This document shows, one piece after another, positions 1 to 8,879 of a stretch of DNA of 64,000 bases. Where the stretch lies: the NCBI RefSeq assembly GCF_039529775.1, contig NZ_BAAANL010000005.1, positions 1 to 64,000 of the forward strand, written 5' to 3'. The notes beneath the pieces were generated by a model, which worked only from the letters and a program-made list of their open reading frames with translations, ran no database searches and was not told where the DNA came from. Source of the stretch: Myceligenerans crystallogenes (lineage in GTDB: Bacteria; Actinomycetota; Actinomycetes; Actinomycetales; Cellulomonadaceae). Within the stretch, counting starts at the first letter, position 1, and each line of letters begins with the position of its first letter. The position numbers and the translations under genes were made by a program.

Positions 1-2144
1 CCTGCGGCATCCAGATGCCACTGGTCCGGTCATGGTGGCTCGGCAAGAAGAAGGGCAAGGAGGCGTACGTCATCCCGAAGGTGGTAGACGACGACGCCAT
101 GCTGGCGGGCAGGCGTGTCGTGTTCCATATTGGACACGACCCAAAGAAATCACCTACCAAGGAAACCGACGGGACTGTTGGCCGCCTCGGCGCAACATGT
201 GTTGCATGCAGCAGCGTCGCACCGCTGACCTACATCCGAACAGAGGGACAAGGTCATCGGATCAGTCAGCAGTTGATGGCCACCGTCGCAATTGGGACCC
301 GAGGTAGGACGTACCTAGAAACCGACCCGAAACAGGTTGCAATAGCTGCAGTGCCTGAGCCTGATGATGTCCCGGTCCAGGCCATGCCCAATCATAGCGT
401 GAGCCCTGCCAGTCATCAGACGATAAGGATCTATGGATTTGAGCGCTGGTCCAGTCTGTTCACGAACCGGCAGCTCAGCGCTCTCACGACATTCAGCGAC
501 CTCGTCTCCGAGACCAGGGGGCAAGTCCTCAAGGACGCGATCGCAGCAGGCATGTCCGGCAGTACTCATCGCCGTGACCGAGATGCCGACGCCTACGCCG
601 ATGCGATCTCCACCTATCTCGCGTTCGCGATCAGCCGCACGACGAACAAGTTGACTGCAATCTGCTCGTGGGACAGCAGTCCAAAAATGGAGGCCGTCCG
701 AGGTCTGTTCGCTCGCCAACAGATTCCCATGGCCTGGGACTTTGCGGAGGCGAACCCGTTCGGCGGCTCCTCAGGCGACCTCGTCGAAGACGTCATATGG
801 GTCGCTGGATCACTCGACAAGGTTTCCGGGACCGTCGATGCCAACGTCAGGCAGGCCGACGCATCGACCCGCCCTTACACCGAAGTGGTAATCAGCACCG
901 ACCCGCCCTACTATGACAACATCGGCTATAGCGACCTTTCCGATTTCTTTTACGTCTGGCTCCGCCGCGCACTGCGACCGATCCATCCAGACCTGTTCGG
1001 CACCATGCTCGTCCCCAAAGCCGAGGAACTCGTCGCCAACCCGCATCGCCACGGCAGCAAGGAACTGGCCGAGAAGTTCTTCGAAACCGGCTTCGAGCAC
1101 GTCTTCAGCCGCGCCCGCGAGTCGGCGAACCCGGACTACCCGATCACCGTCTTCTACGCCTTCAAGCAGGCCGAGCTGGAGAAGGAAGGCGTCGTCAGCA
1201 CCGGCTGGTCCACCTTCCTCGAAGGCATGATCCGCCAGGGTTGGACGATCACTGCGACCTGGCCGGTCCGCTCGGAACTGAGCAACCGCATGATCGCGTC
1301 CGGCACCAACGCACTCGCCTCCTCCATCGTCCTCTCCCTCCGCCCGCGTCCCGAGAGCGCAGCGGCCACGGACCGCACCGGCTTCCTCGCCGCCCTCCGC
1401 GAGGAACTCGAAGAAGCCTTGCCCCGCATCCGCGAAGGCGCCATCGCTCCGGCGGACCTTCGCCAGACGGTCCTGGGCCCGGGTATGGCCGTCTACTCCC
1501 GATACTCCCGTGTCCTCGAGGCCGACGGCTCGCGCATGTCCGTCAAGAGCGCCCTTGCGCTGATCAACGCCACCTTCGACGCGATCGAAACCGAGCAGGA
1601 TGCCGACGTCGATCCCGACACTCGCTTCTGCCTCGACTGGTACAAGTCGTACGGCTGGGCCGTTCGCCCCTACGGCGACGCCGAATCGCTCGCCGTCCCA
1701 CTCGGCCTGTCGGTCGACGGCATCACGCGAGGTGGTGTCCTGACCTCCGGTGGCGGCAAGGTGACTCTCATCAAGCCCCTTGACCTCGATCCCGCATGGA
1801 ACCCGGCACACGACGACCGCATCTCTGTCTGGGAGGCGACCTGTCACCTGGCCCGCACCTATGCCCAGGAAGGTCGCGAGGCTGCTGCCCGCCTGATGGC
1901 CGGCCTGACAGGCCAGGCGCCCGACGCGTCGTCGGCGGGCTCGAGCAAGGTCTCTCTCGACGACGTCCAACGCCTCGCCCTGCGCCTTTACGAACTCATG
2001 GAGACCAAGGACCCCGCGACCGCCGGCCTCTTCAACGGGATCGGCGGCGCCTGGGCCGAGGTTGCCGCCACAGCCCAGAACCTGCCGAAACCCGCCGTTC
2101 AGGACGGGTTCGACTTCGACTCCGTCACCGAGGAGACCAGCTGA
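1..2144 (+). CDS. DUF1156-type DNA methylase, 3' part (partial at left window edge)
   Basis: The reading frame is open to the left edge: codons begin at base 3 and read C-G-I-Q-M before the first ATG at 15. The true start is therefore outside the window, and 713 codons are visible. The methylase motif IV D-P-P-Y lies at 900-911, followed by Y-D-N-I-G-Y and an F-F-Y-V-W-L-R-R stretch, a pattern of the DUF1156/COG1743 family of adenine-type DNA methylases. A C-V-A-C pair near base 200 may be half of a zinc ribbon. Family members are around 900-1000 residues, so roughly the first quarter is missing here. The expected role is modification of host DNA in a defence system. The stop is 1 base before the ATG of the next gene, which indicates an operon. 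Roughly bases 240-480 have about 57% G+C against about 70% in the later part. Confidence 0.85.
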   Translation, partial: CGIQMPLVRSWWLGKKKGKEAYVIPKVVDDDAMLAGRRVVFHIGHDPKKSPTKETDGTVGRLGATCVACSSVAPLTYIRTEGQGHRISQQLMATVAIGTRGRTYLETDPKQVAIAAVPEPDDVPVQAMPNHSVSPASHQTIRIYGFERWSSLFTNRQLSALTTFSDLVSETRGQVLKDAIAAGMSGSTHRRDRDADAYADAISTYLAFAISRTTNKLTAICSWDSSPKMEAVRGLFARQQIPMAWDFAEANPFGGSSGDLVEDVIWVAGSLDKVSGTVDANVRQADASTRPYTEVVISTDPPYYDNIGYSDLSDFFYVWLRRALRPIHPDLFGTMLVPKAEELVANPHRHGSKELAEKFFETGFEHVFSRARESANPDYPITVFYAFKQAELEKEGVVSTGWSTFLEGMIRQGWTITATWPVRSELSNRMIASGTNALASSIVLSLRPRPESAAATDRTGFLAALREELEEALPRIREGAIAPADLRQTVLGPGMAVYSRYSRVLEADGSRMSVKSALALINATFDAIETEQDADVDPDTRFCLDWYKSYGWAVRPYGDAESLAVPLGLSVDGITRGGVLTSGGGKVTLIKPLDLDPAWNPAHDDRISVWEATCHLARTYAQEGREAAARLMAGLTGQAPDASSAGSSKVSLDDVQRLALRLYELMETKDPATAGLFNGIGGAWAEVAATAQNLPKPAVQDGFDFDSVTEETS

Positions 2145-2145
2145 A

Positions 2146-5100
2146 ATGGCCACCCTGACGAACAACGAGAAAGTACTGCGCGGTCTCGACTTCCTGCAGG
2201 AGGGGATGCTCCCGTGGGTCGACCTGCGCATGGCGATGCACACCCCGGCCGGCTCCGACTGGCTGGAGCTGTGGGCTGCGGCAGAGAACGCGAAGTTCGG
2301 TACCGCGAAGACCTACACCAAGGACGACGTCCGGGTTCTCCTTCGCGTCGTGACCGAGAAGTGGCAGATCTTCAAGGACGATCTGGAGCGCCCTCAGTCG
2401 GCCCTTGCCACCGAGCTGCGGGACACCGCGAACCGCGCGCACCACGGTGAGAAGTTCTCCTCGGACGACGCGTACCGGGCGCTGGACACGATCGAACGTC
2501 TGCTCACGGCGATCGGCGCGACCGACCAGGCCGATGCTGCCGCGACCCTGCGCTCCGAGCACCAGCGCGAGGTCTACGAGAAGCAGGCCCGCAACCGCGC
2601 CTCGAAGGTCACCCCTCTCGCCGTCGCCGGCACCCTGGCGGGCGTGACGGTCAAACCGTGGCGCGACGTCGTCGTCCCGCACCCCGATGTCATGAAGAAG
2701 GGGCAGTTCTCCACGGCCGAGTTTGCCGCAGACCTGCATCAAGTTGCGACCGGGCGGTCGTCGTCACCCGAATACACCGACCCGCGGGAGTTCTTCGCGC
2801 GGACCTTTATCACCTCCGGCTTGAAGGACCTTCTGGAGCGGGCCCTGCGCCGGCTCTCCGGGGACGCCGGCGCCTCGCCGGTCGTCAACCTGCAGACCCA
2901 GTTCGGTGGGGGTAAGACGCATTCGATGCTCGCGCTCTACCACTTGTTCTCCGGGATCGAAGGGCGATCGCTGCCCGCGGGCGCCCAGGACGTCGTCGGC
3001 GACGTGCTCACGGCCGCGACCGACGAGCCCGACCCGCTGGGCGCGCTGCGCGTGAGGCGCATCACCCTCGTCGGAACCCGCCTGTCTCCTGGTCAGACCG
3101 CAACCAAGCCGGACGGGACCACGATCCGTACGCTCTGGGGCGAGCTCGCCTGGCAGCTCGGTGAGGCGGGCGCAGCGGGCGGCGGCCCGGCCGCCTATGC
3201 GCGCGTCGCTGAGGCCGATGCGAACGGAACACCGCCTGGCACCGTACTCGACGAGCTGGTTCGTGAGGTGATCGACGGCGGCGAGCGGATCCTGATCCTG
3301 GTCGACGAGTGGGTCGCCTACGCCCGCCTGCTCGTCGATACACCGGCTCCGCTTCCGGGCGGCACCTTCGAGGGGCAGTTCACGTTCGCCCAGCACCTCA
3401 CCGAACTTGCGAAGTCCACGCCTGGCGTGATGCTCGTGGTCTCGATCCCGGACTCGGAATCCATCGACAACGGGGGCGGCGGTTCCGCACTGGAGGTCGG
3501 CGGGCCCAAGGGCCGGGTGGCGCTGGAGATGCTGCAGCAGGTCATCGGCCGCAACGCGGACGACTGGCGGCCGGCTACCGGCCTGGAGTCCTTCGAGATC
3601 GTCCGGCGGCGGCTCTTCCAGGAGCCCGATGCGACGGCCCTCGCGGACATCGCTGCTGTGGCCAAGCAGTACGTGAAGTTCTACCAGGAGAACAACGGTT
3701 TCTTCCCCAAGGAAGTCACCACCGGCGCCTACGAGAACCGGATCAAGGCGGCCTACCCGATCCACCCGGAGCTGTTCGACCGGCTCTACGAGGACTGGTC
3801 GGCACTGCCGAAGTTCCAGCGCACCCGCGGTGTACTCCGGCTGATGAGCCAGGTGATCTCGGCCCTGTGGAACGCCGGGGACACCGCACCGCTGATCACG
3901 CCGGGCGTGGTGCCGGTCTCGTCGTCGGACGTGTACTCGGAGATCACGCACTACCTGGACGACAACTGGCGCCCCATCATCGACAAGGACGTGGACGGCC
4001 CGGGCTCGACACCCGTGGTGATCGATGGTGAGCGGCCGGCCTTCGGGTCCCGGCACCTGACCCGCCGTGTGGCGCGCACCGTCTTCATGGCGACCGTGCC
4101 GACCCTGCGCACCCAGCACGTCGGCGTCGACATCCGCCGGCTGCGACTTGGTGCGGCCGTGCCGGGCGACGTGATGAACCACCTGGGCGACGCCCGGGAG
4201 CTGCTGTCGACCCGCGCGACCTATTTCTATGAGGACGGGGACCGGTCCTGGTATGACACCGCGGCGTCGTCGACCCGACTCGCCACGGAGAAGGCCGCTG
4301 GATACTCCGAGGAGGACGTCTACACGGAGATCGTCACCCTGTTGCGGAAGGAGAACAGCAAGGCCAAGGGGCTGTTCGCCTCCGTGCACGCCGCGCCGGA
4401 GGACGCGGGCGACGTTCCCGACGGCGACGCCCTGCGGCTCGTCCTGGTTCACCCGCGGCGGACCTGGGCGAAGGATGCGTCTCAGGCGACGGAGTTCGCC
4501 GAGGAGGCGCTCACGCGGGCGGGGTCGGGTCAACGGCAGCGCCGGAACCAGATCGTCTTCCTGGCCGCCGACCGCGGTCGCTACGGCGACTTGGAGAACG
4601 CGGTGCGCGAAGGGCTGGGCTGGCGCCACGTCGTCGAGCGCGCCGAGGAGCTCGGCCTGTCGCTGCAGCAGAAGAACCAGGCGATCAAGCGGTCGGCAGA
4701 TCTGGACGTCATGGTCGAGGCCCGGCTGCGGGCTGCCTACACCGCGCTCCTCACACCGGTTGGGCAGCCCGGGGCGAAGGTCACGCTGTCGTTCGACAGG
4801 CTCCCTGACTCCCAGACCTCGATGGCCGAGCGGGTCACGGCCAAGCTCAAGAGCGTCGGCAAACTCACCGACGTGTACGGAACCGCGCTGGTGCGGATCG
4901 CTCTGGACAGACCGCTAGCCTCGGTCTGGGCGGACGGGCACCTGGCCTTCGGAACGCTGTGGAACTGGTACACGCAGTACCCGTACCTGCAGCGGCTTCC
5001 GCGTCGTGAGGTGCTGGAGCAGGCGGTGCTGGCGGCCGGCAACTCGCTGGTGTGGCAGACCGAGGGCTTTGCCCTGGCCTCGGCGTATGACGAGGCGACC

Positions 5101-5553
5101 GGGCGATACCTCGACCTGTGGCTGCCTGGCGACCTGCCGGAGCCTCCGTCCGTGCCGGACAGCTGGCTGCTCGTACGGCCGGACAAGGCGGTTGCGCAGC
5201 GCGCAGGTGAGACGGTCGACGATGGATCCGGGAACGGGTCCGGGGACGAGGAAGGTGACAGGGACGAGACCATCCTCATCGAACCTCCCGACCCGAACCT
5301 CCCGTCACGGGAGCAGCCGAAGCGCCGCTTCTACGGTTCCAAGGTCCTCGATCCGATCTCCTACGTCAAGGACTGGAACCTGCTGCGTGAGGAGCTCTTC
5401 GCCGCGCTGACCGGCGCGGACGGCACCTCACTGCGGATCACCGTCGAGATCGAGGCGGAGAACCCGGACGGCTTCTCGGAGAGCACCGTGCGGACCGTCA
5501 GCGAGAACGCCAACACGCTCGGGCTGGAGCAGAAGGGCTTCGAGGAGAGGTAG
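2146..5553 (+). CDS. DUF499-type ATPase of a defence operon
   Basis: 1135 residues. The ATG at 2146 is chosen because it follows the previous stop by one base; an upstream in-frame ATG at 2062 lies inside the methylase gene. A Walker A-like G-G-G-K-T-H is at about residues 254-259 (after Q-T-Q-F) and a Walker B-like I-L-I-L-V-D-E-W at about 382-389. These match the DUF499/COG1483 predicted ATPases, which are known neighbours of DUF1156 methylases in defence islands. The C-terminus is acidic (D-D-G-S-G-N-G repeats near residue 1025) and then basic. It probably uses ATP to drive or gate the system on DNA; the exact role of the family is not established. It is followed two bases later by the next gene. 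Confidence 0.85.
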   Translation: MATLTNNEKVLRGLDFLQEGMLPWVDLRMAMHTPAGSDWLELWAAAENAKFGTAKTYTKDDVRVLLRVVTEKWQIFKDDLERPQSALATELRDTANRAHHGEKFSSDDAYRALDTIERLLTAIGATDQADAAATLRSEHQREVYEKQARNRASKVTPLAVAGTLAGVTVKPWRDVVVPHPDVMKKGQFSTAEFAADLHQVATGRSSSPEYTDPREFFARTFITSGLKDLLERALRRLSGDAGASPVVNLQTQFGGGKTHSMLALYHLFSGIEGRSLPAGAQDVVGDVLTAATDEPDPLGALRVRRITLVGTRLSPGQTATKPDGTTIRTLWGELAWQLGEAGAAGGGPAAYARVAEADANGTPPGTVLDELVREVIDGGERILILVDEWVAYARLLVDTPAPLPGGTFEGQFTFAQHLTELAKSTPGVMLVVSIPDSESIDNGGGGSALEVGGPKGRVALEMLQQVIGRNADDWRPATGLESFEIVRRRLFQEPDATALADIAAVAKQYVKFYQENNGFFPKEVTTGAYENRIKAAYPIHPELFDRLYEDWSALPKFQRTRGVLRLMSQVISALWNAGDTAPLITPGVVPVSSSDVYSEITHYLDDNWRPIIDKDVDGPGSTPVVIDGERPAFGSRHLTRRVARTVFMATVPTLRTQHVGVDIRRLRLGAAVPGDVMNHLGDARELLSTRATYFYEDGDRSWYDTAASSTRLATEKAAGYSEEDVYTEIVTLLRKENSKAKGLFASVHAAPEDAGDVPDGDALRLVLVHPRRTWAKDASQATEFAEEALTRAGSGQRQRRNQIVFLAADRGRYGDLENAVREGLGWRHVVERAEELGLSLQQKNQAIKRSADLDVMVEARLRAAYTALLTPVGQPGAKVTLSFDRLPDSQTSMAERVTAKLKSVGKLTDVYGTALVRIALDRPLASVWADGHLAFGTLWNWYTQYPYLQRLPRREVLEQAVLAAGNSLVWQTEGFALASAYDEATGRYLDLWLPGDLPEPPSVPDSWLLVRPDKAVAQRAGETVDDGSGNGSGDEEGDRDETILIEPPDPNLPSREQPKRRFYGSKVLDPISYVKDWNLLREELFAALTGADGTSLRITVEIEAENPDGFSESTVRTVSENANTLGLEQKGFEER

Positions 5554-5555
5554 CG

Positions 5556-8500
5556 ATGTCGATCGCGGATGGGCGCAGGACCGTCTCCCCCAGGGAACTG
5601 CTGGATCTGAGGGAGGAGAGTTGGGGCAAGGCACTGGCGCACGTCTCACTGGTGACCGAGGCCCTGGACAGGATCAAGCCGGCGTACCGGCAGCAGGCGC
5701 TTGAGGTCCTGGGCCGGGTCTATCGGAGGGCAGATCCCCGTGACCACCGCCGGATCCTGAGACGTTGGCCAGCTGTCCACGTCCTCGGCACGACGGGGGC
5801 AGCGACCGACGAATATGCCTCGAACACCTTCTGGCCGTTCCTGGCGAAGTCAGTCGGGGCAAGCAGTCATACCCCAGGGTTCCAACAGGCTTGGGGCACC
5901 GCATTCCTCGACAATCTCGACACCTTGAACCTGCCGACCTTCGAGGACAGCGACGACGCAGGGACCCGGTATGTGGGCCGGATTCTGATGCACTCCGGCA
6001 TGCCCACATCGTGCCTACCCGCATTCTTCGAACTGATAAGCAAGCGCCGGGCCGGCATCGCTGGTCTGAGCCCCGACGCCTTCGTTGCGTGGGCCGCCGC
6101 CCAGGCGGGACGAGGTTCGCTCTACCAGGTCGAGCAGCCCGTCAAGAGATTCGTCCAGTACGGCGGCGAGTTCGCTGTCGATGTCACTGCTCGCGTCTTC
6201 GACCTGCTCGACGCCGTCGCCAGTGGCGGTGACGGCTCTGACGTAGCCCTCCCTGGGCGGTTTGCCGCTGTCGCCCAGGACCTGCACCGCACCGGCCGTG
6301 TGCTCCGAGCAGCCCGCGGTTCGACGTCGTCGGCCGCGAGCGCCGCGGACGAACAGCCGCGCCTGCGGCTGGACCCGTTCGGGTTCGGCGTGGTGCTGCG
6401 CCTGCCATCGGCGTCGTCCGTCGGCGACCGGGCAACGACCTGGATCGTGGATGCGGACGGGACGAGGCAGCGCGTCAAGGCCAACGTCGTGCCGCCGGGC
6501 CTGGACGAGGCTCCGCCGACCGACGTCCCGTTGCATCACCCTGCCCGCCTGGTCTCGGCGTCGATCGCGGACCATGAAGACCTCACGACCACCGTCAATG
6601 TGGTGGACGACGGAGACCCGCTGCTGACGTTCGACGAGAACGGTGAACTGCGATCGCCGGCCGTGCCGCTTCCCGGCGGGCACATCTGGTTCCTGTTCCC
6701 TGGCACGCCCGACAGCTTGGTGGTGAACGGTACCCGGAACGTACGGACCGAGAGTCCTCTGCCGCCTGGGTGGGCAGGCTGGTCTCTGCTGCTGGTCGAT
6801 CTGGACGGCGTGCAGTCGGTCTCGCTGGCGGGTACGGAGTCACGGCGACTCGTGCGGAGCTACGCCTCGGCGCGCGTGGAGATCGGCGATCCGGTGACGG
6901 GGATCCGTACCACGCTGGGGCGGCCGGTCTACGCCGGTCTGCCGTCGATCCGGCTTCCTGAGGAGTTGCGTGCCGCCGAGTGGGAGGTCTCCCTGCTCGG
7001 GGCGGACGGGCTCCTCGCGGCACGGTGGCGGAGTGGCGGCGGTGGCGATCCTGACTCGATCTGGGACCGGATCGGACGTCCTGTGGTCGGCTCGTTCACC
7101 GTCCAGGTCCGCGGGCCGTGGGGACGCGGCACGTCTCGGGCCCTCGACGTCGTCGAAGGACTGCGGGCCACGTCCGTTCCTGCATGGCGGCGGTTCGACG
7201 CGGGTGGACTGCAGCCTGCGAAGGTCCTGCTGGAGGCAGCCCGCGGTGTGACGCTTGCTCGCAACAGCCTCGACCTCTCACCGATCGAACGAGAGACGTT
7301 CGTACGAGTCGGCGCCCAGGACCGGTGGCTGACCTTGGTCGTCGGTCCCCCGCACATGACTGTCTCCCATCAGGCCACGGATTCGAGTGTCGCGCCGTCG
7401 ATCCGTCCGCTGCAGTTCGCACAGGAAGACCTGACTGCTGATCCGGGGAGGCTCATCCTGGATGTCGGCCAGACAGCCGATCCTCAGCTGCACTTTCTGA
7501 CCCCTGGCGGAGTTCAGCAGGTCGTCGAGCCCGGGGCCGGGCGCCATGGGGTCTACCAGTTCAATCTGGCCAAGCTCACGGACACCCTGAGTGTCCACCC
7601 GCACGGGCGTCTCGCGCTCGATGCGGAGGGCAGGCTCGTCGTCGGGCACATCCGTCCGCGGCGGCTGTGCTCCGCGATCGTTCCAGCCGGGGACGGACTG
7701 GAGTTCGTCGACTCCGTCGACGTCGAGGACCTGACGGCGATCGTCTACGCGACGACCGCACCGTGGAGGGCACCCGTTTCGCTGCCTGTGTTGGGCGGTC
7801 GCGCGGAGCTTCCGGCGGAGCTGCGGAACGCGGGACCGCTGCTCGTCGTCGTACGCGTCGAGGACCCATGGATCCCTGCGGACGTTCCCGAGTGGCCAGG
7901 ACAGGGCGAGGGGCGACTCGTCGAGATCGGCGGGTACGTGCGATCCGACGAGACAGACCTGACCGCGCTGTCGGCCTTCCTCGCCGACGAGGGTCCGGAG
8001 CCGGACGCCGTGGCCGACCTCGAGGCCGTCTGGACCGCCCGCGGTCTGGCCAGGCGGATCACCAGCGGGTCCCGGGCCGAGGCCATCGGGTCGGCCCTGG
8101 ACCGGATCCTGCGGTCCAGTCCTCGCGAAGCCCTGCTTGCGGTGACCGAGTCCCGCGCTCCGGGCGAGATGGTCCCCTCGTTCATCGTGCAGTCCGGACT
8201 GGCGTGGGCCGATCTCGCCGACGCCCATGACGACGAGCCCGTCGTCTGGAACCTGCGCAACGCCGTGCCTGCGACGCTACTTGCGGCGGCGGACGGCGAG
8301 TGGTCGGACGACGAGGTCCAGGCTGCCGTCACGGTCTGCGGGTCCGAGGTGCTCTCGCTGCTCGATGACGGGGATGCCTTTCCGAAGGCAGGCCTGCTCG
8401 ACCAGTCGGCCGTGCACTTCGACCGGGCACCGGCCGCGTTACGCGACGCGATGCTCAGGCAGATGGGCTTGATCCCCAAGGGGCTGCTCAGCCTGGATGC

Positions 8501-8879
8501 CCGGACGGCTGCGAGCATCGCCTTCGTGGAGAGACGCCGTGACGGACAGCTGCCGAAGGTCGTGGCAAGCTCCCGGGATCTGCTCACGGAGTGCCGCCGC
8601 TTCCTGCCGCTCCTCAACGACCCGGTGGCGGTGGCGAGCGTGGACGCCCGCATTCCCGACGACGCCGACGATGGCTGGCGGGTCGTCCCGGCGATCTCGC
8701 TCACCTACGCCTTCGCCGCCCGCCACGCAGCACGTGGCCACCAGATGGGCACGACCTGGCTGAACGGCCGCCGCAAGGCGACCTGGACGGCCGTCGCCGA
8801 GGTCGCGCCGGAGCTGGTCACCGTCGACCTGATCCTTGCCGAGCTGCTGGTCTCCAGCACCCATCGAACGGAGCCCTGA
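5556..8879 (+). CDS. large uncharacterised protein of the defence operon
   Basis: 1107 residues from the ATG at 5556, two bases after the preceding stop; its TGA overlaps the next ATG by one base (8877-8881). I do not recognise a family. The first ~200 residues look helical (S-P-R-E-L-L-D-L-R-E, Y-R-Q-Q-A-L-E-V-L-G). The middle is rich in short beta-type stretches with many Val, Asp and Pro, and the last ~250 residues are helical again. There is no signal peptide, membrane segment, Walker motif or obvious nuclease motif. Its place between the DUF499 ATPase and the helicase, with coupled starts and stops, argues that it is a structural or target-sensing subunit of the same complex. That role is an inference from context only. 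Confidence 0.8.
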   Translation: MSIADGRRTVSPRELLDLREESWGKALAHVSLVTEALDRIKPAYRQQALEVLGRVYRRADPRDHRRILRRWPAVHVLGTTGAATDEYASNTFWPFLAKSVGASSHTPGFQQAWGTAFLDNLDTLNLPTFEDSDDAGTRYVGRILMHSGMPTSCLPAFFELISKRRAGIAGLSPDAFVAWAAAQAGRGSLYQVEQPVKRFVQYGGEFAVDVTARVFDLLDAVASGGDGSDVALPGRFAAVAQDLHRTGRVLRAARGSTSSAASAADEQPRLRLDPFGFGVVLRLPSASSVGDRATTWIVDADGTRQRVKANVVPPGLDEAPPTDVPLHHPARLVSASIADHEDLTTTVNVVDDGDPLLTFDENGELRSPAVPLPGGHIWFLFPGTPDSLVVNGTRNVRTESPLPPGWAGWSLLLVDLDGVQSVSLAGTESRRLVRSYASARVEIGDPVTGIRTTLGRPVYAGLPSIRLPEELRAAEWEVSLLGADGLLAARWRSGGGGDPDSIWDRIGRPVVGSFTVQVRGPWGRGTSRALDVVEGLRATSVPAWRRFDAGGLQPAKVLLEAARGVTLARNSLDLSPIERETFVRVGAQDRWLTLVVGPPHMTVSHQATDSSVAPSIRPLQFAQEDLTADPGRLILDVGQTADPQLHFLTPGGVQQVVEPGAGRHGVYQFNLAKLTDTLSVHPHGRLALDAEGRLVVGHIRPRRLCSAIVPAGDGLEFVDSVDVEDLTAIVYATTAPWRAPVSLPVLGGRAELPAELRNAGPLLVVVRVEDPWIPADVPEWPGQGEGRLVEIGGYVRSDETDLTALSAFLADEGPEPDAVADLEAVWTARGLARRITSGSRAEAIGSALDRILRSSPREALLAVTESRAPGEMVPSFIVQSGLAWADLADAHDDEPVVWNLRNAVPATLLAAADGEWSDDEVQAAVTVCGSEVLSLLDDGDAFPKAGLLDQSAVHFDRAPAALRDAMLRQMGLIPKGLLSLDARTAASIAFVERRRDGQLPKVVASSRDLLTECRRFLPLLNDPVAVASVDARIPDDADDGWRVVPAISLTYAFAARHAARGHQMGTTWLNGRRKATWTAVAEVAPELVTVDLILAELLVSSTHRTEP

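Noticed and set aside
2062..2145. Upstream in-frame ATG for the DUF499 gene at 2062
   Set aside because: It lies inside the methylase gene, and the ATG at 2146 starts one base after the methylase stop with typical family sequence right away.
810..2243. Long minus-strand frame opposite the methylase gene
   Set aside because: It lies opposite a well-supported coding region and has no recognisable motif; long antisense frames are common at this base composition.
8591..8878. Upstream in-frame ATG for the helicase gene at 8591
   Set aside because: It is within the preceding gene and encodes a Pro/Arg-rich stretch of the kind produced by out-of-frame high-G+C DNA.
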